Source: Cycloclasticus sp. symbiont of Poecilosclerida sp. N (GTDB lineage: Bacteria > Pseudomonadota > Gammaproteobacteria > Methylococcales > Cycloclasticaceae). From it: DNA of 64,000 nucleotides. Below, piece after piece: positions 1 to 8,365 of the stretch (the stretch's first letter is position 1; each line of letters starts with the position of its first letter). The notes below the pieces were generated by a model. The model was not told the origin of the DNA. It did not search any database and worked only from the letters and a program-made list of their open reading frames with translations. The stretch is from NCBI GenBank assembly GCA_002101205.1, contig LWTM01000067.1, positions 1 through 64,000 of the forward strand, given 5' to 3'. The position numbers and the translations under genes were made by a program.

Positions 1-1
1 G

Positions 2-253
2 AGCACGCCCAAGATGAACGCCGTCTGTGAGCGTTTCAACCGAACCATACAAGAACAGTTCGTCGATTATCACGAAGAGTTATTATTCACCGATTTAGCC
101 ACATTTAATGAATAATTGGCTGACTGGTTAGTGAAATATAACAGCATAAGGCCGCATAAAGGTTTAGAGCTAAAAACACCGATGCAGTATATTATTGAAA
201 ACAAACCACAGTGCAATATATGGTGGACTCATACAACTACTTGTTTACAATAA
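2..253 (+). pseudogene. IS481-like transposase, 3' fragment
   Basis: The frame from base 2 to the TAA at 251-253 reads as the end of an integrase-core (DDE) transposase. It has a NAVCERFNRTIQEQFVDYHE stretch, then LADWLVKYNSIRPHKGL and a WTHT near the end, as in IS481-type elements. A TAA at 113-115 interrupts the frame, so it is inactive. The 5' part lies outside the window. The fragment at 58953-59168 (minus) has almost the same peptide up to VDYHE, so two broken copies of one element occur here. Confidence 0.75.
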
Positions 254-334
254 AGATATAAATTATAATTGCTAAAGATACCCATTAAAATTTAACTTGA
301 CTACTCACCGCATAACTTTATCAAACACAACTGC

Positions 335-1063
335 ATGCCTTCTTGTGTAGATGAGAGTTACATAGGATCTATTATAAATGCTAAACTCTTAAACATGAAT
401 TATAATACCATCAGCAAACATGTAGATATTGTTCTTCTTGGTAGCTTTAATCCTGCGATATTCCACCCTGAGTGGTTTATAAAAAACAATATTATTGCTG
501 AGTGGGAATACACTCAAAAGGACATTTTATTTGTTCCCGATGTCACACGGGTATCTTTACCTAGCGAGCGATACCTTGCGGTTTTGCCCGATCAGTTTTC
601 CATAAGAGCTACGATGCCCAGTGATTTCCTTGGACTTCGAGATATAGTAACCAGTACATTCACGTTGCTAAAAGAAACACCAATCAATCAAATGGGGCTG
701 AACTATACAGCAGTATTCAAACTATCAAAAGATGATTGGGTTACCTTTGGTAAAAAACTTGTGCCTACAGAAGTGTGGACAAATTCAGCCAAATATTTTT
801 CAGAGCTAGATGATAAAAAAAAGGAACAAGCAGGCCTTCTCGCATTAACTATGCACTTACCAAGACCTGATGAACTCAATGGTTTCATCCTCTCTCGCTT
901 AAGAGTAAAGTCATTTGAAAACTATGAAATAATATTTGAGATAAACAATCATATTGAAATTGAAAACAAAGATGTATCACAAATGTTGAAGATTTTAGAG
1001 TCTTCTTGGGAAAAAAGTTTACTATTCGCAGAAACCTATATAGGTAACATTTTAAATGCCTGA
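335..1063 (+). CDS. Hypothetical protein, first gene of an unknown three-gene module
   Basis: 242 codons from ATG 335; the in-frame ATG at 395 (MNYNTISKHVDIVLLG) is an equally good start, since neither has a clear ribosome binding site. There is no signal peptide or membrane segment. The layout (an N-terminal beta-rich stretch with FNPAIFHPEWF, a central LLKETPINQMGLNYTAVF, then an FEINNH strand near the end) weakly recalls the sporadically distributed TIGR04255 family, but I cannot confirm that. It overlaps the next gene by 8 bases, so the two are probably translationally coupled. Function unknown. It sits directly after IS debris, consistent with an accessory location. Confidence 0.7.
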   Translation: MPSCVDESYIGSIINAKLLNMNYNTISKHVDIVLLGSFNPAIFHPEWFIKNNIIAEWEYTQKDILFVPDVTRVSLPSERYLAVLPDQFSIRATMPSDFLGLRDIVTSTFTLLKETPINQMGLNYTAVFKLSKDDWVTFGKKLVPTEVWTNSAKYFSELDDKKKEQAGLLALTMHLPRPDELNGFILSRLRVKSFENYEIIFEINNHIEIENKDVSQMLKILESSWEKSLLFAETYIGNILNA

Positions 1064-1715
1064 GCAAGCAATTAATACTTTTACAGAAGAGCAACTCTCC
1101 ATAGGAAATCAAACATGGGGCTCTCTTGATAGTAAGAAACTGGCTGAAGCACCCACTTTTCTTTACGAAAGAGATCCAAAAACAGTTTCTTTTGCCGCTG
1201 ACTTTGCTGAAACAATTATCAGTCACGCCCACGCCTACGCCCACGCCCACGCCCACGCCCACGCCCACGCCCACGCCCACGCCCACGCCCACGCCCACGC
1301 CGACACCCACACCCACACCCCTAATAAGCAATTTAAAAGCCTCAATAGTGTTCCTACCGAAACTAAAGACTACACAGAAGATTTAAAACAGGTATGGGAT
1401 GGCACTATAACTAGTGTCAGCAAGGACTCAATTAAAATCCGACTGGAAGACAAGATTAAGCCTGAAAACCCTGAAATAATAGTCGATGTATCAATTGACG
1501 AAATCTCAGAAAAAGATAGACCCCTCATTAAGGAAGGAGCCATGCTTTTTTGGCATATAGGATATAGAGAAGGAAACAAACATCCTAGAGAGCGTTTTTC
1601 TAAAATTTCTTTTCGCCGAATATTGGGATGGACAGATAAAGAAATAGAGGACGCTAATAAAATCGCAAAGGAGTACGAGAATTTCTTCCTCAACAATTCA
1701 CCTCACACAACCTGA
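1056..1715 (+). CDS. Hypothetical protein with a His-Ala repeat linker
   Basis: 219 codons from ATG 1056, overlapping the previous stop. Three parts are visible: an N-terminal stretch of about 55 residues, a low-complexity linker of about 32 residues made of alternating His-Ala (residues about 57-82) then Thr-His, and a C-terminal domain of about 115 residues. That domain has [41 protein letters not shown] and [15 protein letters not shown], which look like a small beta-barrel followed by a helix. The linker is coded by a perfect hexanucleotide array and might bind metal, but that is speculation. Family not recognised. The downstream MBL-fold frame begins inside its 3' end, in the +1 frame. 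Confidence 0.7.
   Translation: MPEQAINTFTEEQLSIGNQTWGSLDSKKLAEAPTFLYERDPKTVSFAADFAETIISHAHAYAHAHAHAHAHAHAHAHAHAHADTHTHTPNKQFKSLNSVPTETKDYTEDLKQVWDGTITSVSKDSIKIRLEDKIKPENPEIIVDVSIDEISEKDRPLIKEGAMLFWHIGYREGNKHPRERFSKISFRRILGWTDKEIEDANKIAKEYENFFLNNSPHTT
1224..1301. repeat. Hexanucleotide microsatellite (CACGCC)13
   Basis: Thirteen tandem 6-base units of CACGCC; the third reads TACGCC. Degenerate CACACC units continue to about 1319. The array lies inside the 1056-1715 gene and codes for alternating His-Ala. Because the unit is 6 bases, slippage changes the protein length by two residues without breaking the frame. The other frames read Pro-Thr (plus strand) and Gly-Val (minus strand), which creates long spurious open frames. 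Confidence 0.97.
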
Positions 1716-2793
1716 CCCAAAGCAAGCCGAAATATCACTATTCGGCCCAGGGGTAGGGGAATGCATTGTTCTCCATATTGGCGAGGGAAAGTGGTTTATT
1801 ATCGATAGCTGCCGATGCCCTGAAACCAAAAAACCAATAGCCCTAAGGTACCTAAATTCTTTAGGCGTAAACGTTGAAGAAAACGTAGTAGGGATTTTAT
1901 TAACTCACTGGCATAAAGACCACATTGATGGTGCTTTCGAATTGTTCACATCATGTAAAAAAGCTATTCTTTACTTCTCTCAGGCTCTAAATTCACGTGA
2001 AATGTTTCACCTGTGCGCACTATATAATAAAGACATCACCGCTCACACCGATAAAGAAATTCGTGAATTCAAAAGTATTGTAGATTCAATTATCGTTTCC
2101 GGGAAAAAGGATAAGCTAATACCTGTTTCAGCTAATTACACTTTTTTTGACCATCGTAGTTCAGAACACTCTTCAGTTGACACAAGGATGGTGGCTCTTA
2201 CACCAAGTCCCGCATCAACGACAGAGGCCATCACACAATTCCCAATCCAACCCTCCCAAAACTCATACAGGTTAAGGCAAACCATAATAGGGAAGCAGAA
2301 CATTAATGCTGTTGCCATTTGGTTTGGCTTTGGAAATTGGTCTGCTTTATTAGGCTCAGACCTAGAACTGTCCACTGATAACAACAAAAGCTGGAAGTCC
2401 ATATTCAAAAGCCAAATCTACAAAAAACTAAGCCTATCAAAGTCATCACTATACAAAGTCGCACACCATGGAAGTAGGAATGGGCATCACGATGACATAT
2501 ACACGCAACTTTTAAGTGAGAACCCTATCGCTATTGCCACAGCTTACACTCCATCTAAACTCCCAGGAAAAAGGGACATTCATCGAATAAAAAACCACTG
2601 TTCAGCATTAACCGTGACTCGAGATGCAAACTCAAATACAAAATTAAAATTAGACTCTATGGTAGAGAAAGAACTAAAAGCCATTGAAAAAAATAGAACT
2701 GTGCTGAACGAGAAAATAGGGCACATTCAAATTCGTATAACTGACCAAGGAATCGTAACTTCAGGAGCAAGTGAAAGTTGTGTTGATTACTAA
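1648..2793 (+). CDS. MBL-fold metallo-hydrolase, third gene of module (start unresolved)
   Basis: The frame is open from 1648 to 2793. It holds a metallo-beta-lactamase fold: an N-terminal EISLFGPGVGECIVLHIG strand pair with FIIDSC, the metal site THWHKDHIDG (about 1903-1932), a later FGNWSALLGSD, and VAHHGSRNGHHDD with a further histidine. This resembles ComEC-type MBL hydrolases. No ATG, GTG or TTG precedes the N-terminal strand: the first usual start (TTG 1942) falls after the HxHxDH site and would delete it. Either a rare start is used, or the protein is made by a +1 shift from the previous gene at ACC TGA C (1710-1716), or the locus is mutated. Predicted hydrolase of unknown substrate. 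Confidence 0.7.
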   Translation, partial: RTLIKSQRSTRISSSTIHLTQPDPKQAEISLFGPGVGECIVLHIGEGKWFIIDSCRCPETKKPIALRYLNSLGVNVEENVVGILLTHWHKDHIDGAFELFTSCKKAILYFSQALNSREMFHLCALYNKDITAHTDKEIREFKSIVDSIIVSGKKDKLIPVSANYTFFDHRSSEHSSVDTRMVALTPSPASTTEAITQFPIQPSQNSYRLRQTIIGKQNINAVAIWFGFGNWSALLGSDLELSTDNNKSWKSIFKSQIYKKLSLSKSSLYKVAHHGSRNGHHDDIYTQLLSENPIAIATAYTPSKLPGKRDIHRIKNHCSALTVTRDANSNTKLKLDSMVEKELKAIEKNRTVLNEKIGHIQIRITDQGIVTSGASESCVDY

Positions 2794-2830
2794 ATAGCAC
2801 TTGAACTGTAGTGGTCAAGTAAATTTGGTC

Positions 2831-3117
2831 ACAGTAATGAACATTTTAGTAAAGCTATCCCAGTCAGCGAGCATATCTACGATTATGTGTTTACAGATTC
2901 AAAAGTAGAAACAGAATTTGTCAAAGAATTGGATACCAGTTCTGAGGGGGGGTGTTTATGCAAAGTTGCCGAGCGGGTTCTCAATACCAACACAGTTGGC
3001 AGCTATAACCCTGATTGGGCTATATCCTTTAAAGAGGGCACTGTTAAGCACGTTTACTTTATTGCTGAAACTAAGGGAACAACGAGTTCTTTGCAGCTTA
3101 AAGAAATAAAAATGTGA
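2831..3117 (+). pseudogene. Type III restriction enzyme (Res) C-terminal remnant
   Basis: The frame reads [28 protein letters not shown], slips after a G-run (about 2946-2953) into a frame reading [13 protein letters not shown], then returns to [12 protein letters not shown] and YFIAETKGT. This is the C-terminal nuclease domain of type III Res subunits, with the PDW...ETK catalytic pattern intact. Two compensating frameshifts and loss of the rest of the gene make it a relic. The left boundary near 2811 (GTAGTGGTCAAGTAAATTTGG) looks like an IS3-type terminal repeat. Confidence 0.7.
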
Positions 3118-3199
3118 AGATAAAAGGTGAATGCACCTAAGTTTGATATGTTTTACCGATGATATAGAGCTATTGTTCGTAATAGAAGCCAGTTTGTTG

Positions 3200-4573
3200 C
3201 TAGGGTTTATATTTTCCTAAATTTAACTCTTGCCATATCCATGAAAAATCATAATTATGTGCTTGAGAGTGTTGTGGGGAATGGTTTTCGAGGGTTTTTA
3301 GCCATTGAACCACCTCTTTGTGTAATGTTGGCTTGGCGGCGCATTCTCGTGGCGTTTTGTTGCCCAATGCAGGCACTGCCTGGTCTAGCGTTTTTGTATA
3401 ATGTTTGTCCATGTAGTCTTTGATAAGTGCTTGTCCTTCAGCGGTTTTATTAAAATTCATGTTGGGGTCTGCTGGACGGGTGTTATCTAATTGATTAAGC
3501 GGATTTTCGTGCACGGTCAGTGGTTTGCCTACGAGCTTGCCTAGCTCTTTACTAATCCATTGACTGCCTTTTTTCGCACGCTCGTTGGAGTTAACGTCAA
3601 GTTGCAAAGAGTCATTTTGTAAAAACAGCTGACCTAAAATGCTGGCCTGCTCGTTGTTGATTAGTTCATCAGCAGGGGCCGGGAGCCATGACCATACGAG
3701 TTCATCGTTGTTTCTGTCCAACTCTGGCAGGCTGTCTAGTTTTTGTGATATTTCTTTTACTGAAGCGATAAGCGGGAAACGTACTTTTGTTATTTGGATG
3801 GTGTCGCCGTCTCTGTTTTGAAAGCTTGGCACGGGGCGATTGAGCGATTCATACAGGTAAGTTACCCAAACGCTAAACATAACATTAGGTAACTCTAAGC
3901 GAGTCCCCTCAGCGTCCAGTTCTCCAGCATTAGAAGGTAATGACTCTAACAATCCGTCTTTTACTAATTGCTGGTAAGTGCTGGCGGTTTCTTTTTTAGC
4001 TCTATCTAATACGCGTTGCACTGTTGCTGCTTGCTCTGGCGGTAAGGGTAAAATTGAGCCGGTAAACAAGTATTTGTTATTCATTTTAATAACACGTGCG
4101 GCAAGGCAACTCCATTGGTTGATGGATTTAGTTGCTACTTTTTCTAAAATTCTGATGGGCTTTTCGGATGAACCATAGAGTCTAACATCGACATGAGAGC
4201 CAGCTTTAACGCTAGTTGCCTCCCATAGTCCAACGTCAGAGTCGCTAATAGCTTGCAAGTAGCGACGGCCATGAAGTGCTTCTCTCCAACCGCGACGCTT
4301 TAGATATTCATCAATACAGTTGAGCTTTTCATTGTCCCAAAGAACAGTTGCAAACTGTTCAAACACATAACCGAAAACCATATGCCAGTAACCTTGGGCA
4401 CGAATTTGTTCGGCTAAATCTTTGCCATCTATATTCAAATGCTGCGCAGGCAGCGCTAGCATTTGCTCGAACATTTCATCTAGTCGGTGTTGCCACTGTG
4501 TCTGCTGTTCAGCAAAATTGATTAAATTGCGTACAGCTTTGTCAATGTCTTTGCGATGCTTTTTGTTGCTCAT
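3200..4573 (-). CDS. Conserved hypothetical protein (457 aa)
   Basis: Full-length frame from ATG at 4573, transcribed divergently from ruvC. It is a soluble, acidic protein with no signal peptide. The C-terminal 80 residues (KHYTKTLDQAVPALGNKTPRE, then a KPTLHKEVVQWLKTLE helix and FSWIWQELNL) resemble the C-terminal helical tail of some SEC-C/YecA-like hypothetical proteins, with the pattern LxxxTPREAA...LL..LE. No catalytic motif is recognised. Codon use resembles the neighbouring core genes, so it is probably a native chromosomal gene. Function unknown. Confidence 0.75.
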   Translation of the reverse strand: MSNKKHRKDIDKAVRNLINFAEQQTQWQHRLDEMFEQMLALPAQHLNIDGKDLAEQIRAQGYWHMVFGYVFEQFATVLWDNEKLNCIDEYLKRRGWREALHGRRYLQAISDSDVGLWEATSVKAGSHVDVRLYGSSEKPIRILEKVATKSINQWSCLAARVIKMNNKYLFTGSILPLPPEQAATVQRVLDRAKKETASTYQQLVKDGLLESLPSNAGELDAEGTRLELPNVMFSVWVTYLYESLNRPVPSFQNRDGDTIQITKVRFPLIASVKEISQKLDSLPELDRNNDELVWSWLPAPADELINNEQASILGQLFLQNDSLQLDVNSNERAKKGSQWISKELGKLVGKPLTVHENPLNQLDNTRPADPNMNFNKTAEGQALIKDYMDKHYTKTLDQAVPALGNKTPRECAAKPTLHKEVVQWLKTLENHSPQHSQAHNYDFSWIWQELNLGKYKP

Positions 4574-4740
4574 GGGTGTGTGAATTTCTTAGCTTTTCTA
4601 TTGCGACCTACTATATCGTAAGTAGAGGCCAAGAAAAATGACTGTTTAGCGGATGGATATTTTCACTATATCGGCTACACTGATGGGAATACTTTTAAAA
4701 TTCCTTCGTCTAACGCGCGTTCTCGTTTATTATTATCTGC

Positions 4741-5235
4741 ATGCGTATATTAGGTATTGATCCTGGTTCAAGGGTGACAGGTTATGGTGTTATCGAGGTC
4801 ACAGGCCGACTTGTGAAGTACGTCGACAGTGGCTGTATTCGAACGGGCAAAGGCGCCTTACCTGACAGGTTGAAAAAAATATATTTAGGCGTGCAAGAAA
4901 TCAGTCAGCACCACCAGCCGCAGGAAATGGCTATAGAGCAAGTTTTTATGGGCCGTAATGCCGATTCCGCATTAAAGCTTGGACAGGCAAGAGCGGCGGC
5001 TATTTGTGCAGTATTTGAAGAGGAGGTCGCAGTTTTTGAATACGCGGCGCGGCAAATAAAACAAGCGCTGGTGGGTAAGGGTAGTGCGGATAAAACACAG
5101 GTTCAACATATGGTTAAAATTTTATTAAAACTTCAAGGCGATCCACAAATGGATGCGAGTGATGCTTTGGCGGTAGCGCTGTGTCACTTTCATACGGAGC
5201 AAACGAATCAAGCAACAAGACGGGGATCAGTATGA
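4741..5235 (+). CDS. ruvC: Holliday junction endodeoxyribonuclease RuvC
   Basis: 164 residues, close to the usual length. RuvC cuts Holliday junctions after RuvAB branch migration in recombinational repair. The RNase H-like active site is visible: Asp7 in [13 protein letters not shown], Glu in MAIEQVFMG, and the paired acids in [13 protein letters not shown]. It is the first gene of a ruvC-ruvA-ruvB operon; its TGA overlaps the ruvA ATG as ATGA at 5232-5235. Confidence 0.96.
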   Translation: MRILGIDPGSRVTGYGVIEVTGRLVKYVDSGCIRTGKGALPDRLKKIYLGVQEISQHHQPQEMAIEQVFMGRNADSALKLGQARAAAICAVFEEEVAVFEYAARQIKQALVGKGSADKTQVQHMVKILLKLQGDPQMDASDALAVALCHFHTEQTNQATRRGSV

Positions 5236-5831
5236 TAGGTTTTTTACGAGGAACGCTACATGAAAAGCTGGCTCCGCATGTGATTATCGATATCAATGGA
5301 GTGGGTTATGACGTTGAAACCCCCCTGTCTAGCTTCTTTAATTTGCCGGCGCAAGGTGAGCAAGTCTTTATCTTAACGCACCTAGTGGTGCGCGAAGATG
5401 CACATATTTTATATGGCTTTTTAACGGCGCAAGAGCGCGCGTTGTTTCGCAGTTTAATTAAGGTCAATGGCGTGGGTCCAAAGGTGGCGCTGGGTATTTT
5501 ATCGGGTGTAAGTGTCGATGATTTTTGCCTGTGGGTGAGTGGCGATAATGTAGCAGCGTTAGTGAAATTACCGGGTATTGGCAAGAAAACGGCTGAGCGC
5601 CTTATTATTGATATGCGTGACCGTTTGCCTGAAAAAACAAGTGCTTCCAGTAGTGGTTCAGGGGGAGGTCTAAAGCTGGCAATATCACCAGCAAAAGAAG
5701 CCGTTAGTGCTTTAGTATCACTGGGTTATAAACAAGCGGATGCTGAAAGACGTGTTCGTGCCGTGGCGGATAATGAGGCAAACAGTGAACAAATTATTCG
5801 TTCTGCATTACAATCAGCGATTAAGAAATAA
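5232..5831 (+). CDS. ruvA: Holliday junction branch migration protein RuvA
   Basis: 199 residues. RuvA tetramers bind the four-way junction and load the RuvB motor. [12 protein letters not shown] starts an OB-fold; two helix-hairpin-helix motifs follow ([16 protein letters not shown] and [16 protein letters not shown]); a flexible Ser/Gly linker leads to a C-terminal RuvB-binding domain ending in [12 protein letters not shown]. The start at 5232 is chosen because it gives the canonical N-terminus and four-base coupling with ruvC; the longer open frame from 5181 adds 17 non-family residues. Confidence 0.96.
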   Translation: MIGFLRGTLHEKLAPHVIIDINGVGYDVETPLSSFFNLPAQGEQVFILTHLVVREDAHILYGFLTAQERALFRSLIKVNGVGPKVALGILSGVSVDDFCLWVSGDNVAALVKLPGIGKKTAERLIIDMRDRLPEKTSASSSGSGGGLKLAISPAKEAVSALVSLGYKQADAERRVRAVADNEANSEQIIRSALQSAIKK

Positions 5832-5843
5832 ACCTTCGTTACT

Positions 5844-6896
5844 ATGATAGAAAGTGATCGTTTAATTAGTTCGGATAATTTGCCTGATGACGAAGCGATT
5901 GATCGCGCTATTCGTCCAAAAACATTGTCGGATTATATTGGCCAGCCTGCGATTTGCGAACAGATGGACATTTTTATCTCGGCAGCGAAAGCTCGTTCAG
6001 AAGCCTTAGATCATGTGTTGATTTTTGGCCCGCCAGGCTTGGGGAAAACAACCCTAGCGCATATTATTGCCAACGAAATGGGTGCGAATCTACGTCAAAC
6101 GTCAGGCCCGGTATTAGAAAAAGCCGGTGATTTAGCCGCATTACTCACCAATCTTGAAGAAGCCGATGTGTTGTTTATTGATGAGATACATCGCCTAAGC
6201 CCAGTTATTGAAGAAATTCTTTATCCGGCAATGGAAGATTATCAGTTGGATATTATGATTGGCGAGGGCCCTGCGGCGCGTTCAATTAAATTAGATTTAC
6301 CTCCATTCACCTTAGTAGGTGCAACTACTCGTGCAGGCTTGCTAACATCACCGCTACGTGACCGCTTTGGTATTACTCAACGTTTAGAGTTTTACAATAA
6401 CGAAGATCTTGCGAAAATTGTGCAACGCTCAATGGAAATTTTGCTTCTAAAATCAGATGGCAAAGGGGCACGGGAAATAGCCGTTCGTTCACGCGGTACT
6501 CCACGGATTGCAAATCGGCTATTAAGACGCGTAAGAGATTATGCGGATGTAAAAGGTGACGGCGTTATTACGGCGGATATTGCTAATCAGGCGTTGTCTA
6601 TGCTTGAAGTTGATAAAAGCGGGTTTGATAAACTTGACCGCCGCTTATTAAGTATATTAATTGAAACGTTTGATGGTGGCCCTGTGGGTGTAGATAGTTT
6701 GGCGGCAGCGTTGAGTGAAGAGCGTGGAACGGTAGAAGACGTGTTGGAGCCATACCTTATTCAAAAAGGTTACATTATGCGTACGCCACGAGGCAGAATG
6801 GCGACACGCCATGCATATCAGCACCTAGGCTTAAAAATACCCACTAGCAGTCAAGTTGAAGCCGCGCCAGGTGATCTTTTTCCTGACGACGCCTAG
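5844..6896 (+). CDS. ruvB: Holliday junction ATP-dependent helicase RuvB
   Basis: 350 residues, normal length. AAA+ motor that drives branch migration with RuvA. Walker A is [12 protein letters not shown], Walker B is [10 protein letters not shown], sensor and arginine-finger regions are in [18 protein letters not shown], and the C-terminal winged helix ends [13 protein letters not shown]. It follows ruvA after 12 bases. Its expression is presumably tied to ruvCA; no LexA box was identified with confidence upstream of ruvC. Confidence 0.97.
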   Translation: MIESDRLISSDNLPDDEAIDRAIRPKTLSDYIGQPAICEQMDIFISAAKARSEALDHVLIFGPPGLGKTTLAHIIANEMGANLRQTSGPVLEKAGDLAALLTNLEEADVLFIDEIHRLSPVIEEILYPAMEDYQLDIMIGEGPAARSIKLDLPPFTLVGATTRAGLLTSPLRDRFGITQRLEFYNNEDLAKIVQRSMEILLLKSDGKGAREIAVRSRGTPRIANRLLRRVRDYADVKGDGVITADIANQALSMLEVDKSGFDKLDRRLLSILIETFDGGPVGVDSLAAALSEERGTVEDVLEPYLIQKGYIMRTPRGRMATRHAYQHLGLKIPTSSQVEAAPGDLFPDDA

Positions 6897-7240
6897 GCTT
6901 GAAAGAAATTCGAGAGCTTCAAATGGATTATTTGAAGCTATCAAGGTTTGATGACGAGCCATTAGTCATAGCCGAAGTGGTAGAAGTGAATCGCGTATTG
7001 TTCATCCACCAAGACCCCTGTATAACGTAGCGAGCGCAGGCAAGACACCAACAGTAGGTGCCTTAAACAACGCTGTATTGTCTAGCGCCGTAGTTATGCT
7101 GAGGTCTCTTTCCACCAATAGGTTGTGCGGATGCAATCGAATCATGGAATAATGAACAAAGCTGTAATAAAAGTGGCTTGTCTTTATGCGCACAGCATGA
7201 AAGTCAAAGCTATTCCAACCACGATAATTGAGCAACTAAC
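6897..7240. other. Gene-free stretch between ruvB and tolQ
   Basis: 344 bases with no convincing gene. In many gammaproteobacteria the Tol-Pal thioesterase gene ybgC lies here; it is absent. A perfect 10-base inverted repeat (AGCTTCAAAT 6915-6924, loop GGATT, then its complement 6930-6939) sits just after ruvB. It lacks a T-run, so it may be a processing or regulatory hairpin rather than a classic terminator. The tol promoter is expected in this stretch but was not resolved. Confidence 0.6.
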
Positions 7241-7942
7241 ATGACGACAGATTTATCCATTGTTCACCTAATAATGCAGGCGGGCCCGATTGTGAAATTC
7301 GTGATGCTCGTGCTTGCCATTGCATCTCTTGTTTCATGGGCATTTATATTCGCTAAGCAAAAAGAATTTAAATCAGCGCTTAAAGTGACCGATGCATTTG
7401 AAAAACGATTTTGGTCAGGCATAGCCCTTAATGAGTTGTCACGCCAAATTGGTTCTGACCGCTACGACAGGGATGGCATGGAAAGTATTTTTCATATGGG
7501 TTTCCAAGAATATAAGCGACTGAATGAGCAAAAAGGCATGGAGCCGATGCACGTAGTGGAAGGCGCTAGGCGAGCCATGCAAGCGCAATATAATCGAGAA
7601 ATGGATGAGTTAGACAGCCATTTGCCGTTCCTTGCAACGGTTGGCTCAACGAGTCCCTATGTTGGCTTGTTTGGTACGGTTTGGGGCATTATGAGTTCAT
7701 TCCAAGCGCTGGGCAATATGAAGCAAGCGACGCTAGCGTTAGTGGCTCCCGGTATTTCAGAAGCACTAGTGGCTACTGCGATGGGGCTATTTGCCGCGAT
7801 TCCTGCGGTTATTGCTTATAACCGTTTTTCAACAAACGCAGACCGTTTAGCAACGCGTTATGAAACCTTTATGGATGATTTCACAACGGTGTTGCAACGT
7901 CAGGCGCACATCAGCGTGAATGAGAAAGATAATAGTGCGTAG
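7241..7942 (+). CDS. tolQ: Tol-Pal system protein TolQ
   Basis: 233 residues; inner-membrane protein of the MotA/TolQ/ExbB family. With TolR it forms the proton-driven motor that energises TolA to keep the outer membrane attached during division. One N-terminal membrane helix (IVKFVMLVLAIASLVSWAFIFA), a cytoplasmic domain, then two helices around SPYVGLFGTVWGIMSSF and GISEALVATAMGLFAAIPAVIAY, the conserved family signatures. First gene of tolQRAB-pal-cpoB; overlaps tolR. Confidence 0.96.
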   Translation: MTTDLSIVHLIMQAGPIVKFVMLVLAIASLVSWAFIFAKQKEFKSALKVTDAFEKRFWSGIALNELSRQIGSDRYDRDGMESIFHMGFQEYKRLNEQKGMEPMHVVEGARRAMQAQYNREMDELDSHLPFLATVGSTSPYVGLFGTVWGIMSSFQALGNMKQATLALVAPGISEALVATAMGLFAAIPAVIAYNRFSTNADRLATRYETFMDDFTTVLQRQAHISVNEKDNSA

Positions 7943-8354
7943 TGCTAAGCGTCGCCCAATGAGTGAAATCAACGTTGTGCCCTATATCGATGTGATGTTG
8001 GTACTGTTGATTATCTTTATGATTACTGCGCCACTAATTCAGCAAGGTGTGGAAATTGACTTACCACAAGCGGCGGCAGAACAGGTTGATGATGATAATA
8101 ATTTACAGCCATTAGTCGTTAGTGTGGATGAGCGGGGCCGCTATTTTTTAGATGTGGGTGAAAATACAAACAAGCCCATAGCAGCAGATGTGTTGCAAAT
8201 TAGAGTCGCCGCAGTATTGCGTAATAAGCCTAAAACATCTGTGATGATTCGTGGCGATAAAAGCGTGGCTTATGGCGAAGTGGTGCGTGCAATGACAACA
8301 CTACAAGCGGCAGGTGTGCCGAGCGTTGGTTTGTTAACAGATCCAAATAATTAA
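7920..8354 (+). CDS. tolR: Tol-Pal system protein TolR
   Basis: 144 residues from ATG 7920; GTG 7935 or ATG 7959 would bring it nearer the usual short N-terminus, so the start is uncertain. ExbD/TolR family: one membrane helix in NVVPYIDVMLVLLIIFMITAPL carrying the conserved Asp that works with TolQ in proton conduction, then a periplasmic domain. The 5' end overlaps tolQ by 23 bases, indicating coupled translation. Confidence 0.95.
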   Translation: MRKIIVRSAKRRPMSEINVVPYIDVMLVLLIIFMITAPLIQQGVEIDLPQAAAEQVDDDNNLQPLVVSVDERGRYFLDVGENTNKPIAADVLQIRVAAVLRNKPKTSVMIRGDKSVAYGEVVRAMTTLQAAGVPSVGLLTDPNN

Positions 8355-8365
8355 GCTATCCGGTT

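Noticed and set aside
885-1331. Minus-strand frame with a long Gly-Val repeat, and a plus frame (1126-1386) with Pro-Thr repeats
   Set aside because: Both are other readings of the CACGCC microsatellite, which has no stops in these frames; the 1056-1715 frame fits the operon and has domains.
7002-7235. 77-codon minus-strand frame between ruvB and tolQ
   Set aside because: No RBS, no family and low-quality composition.
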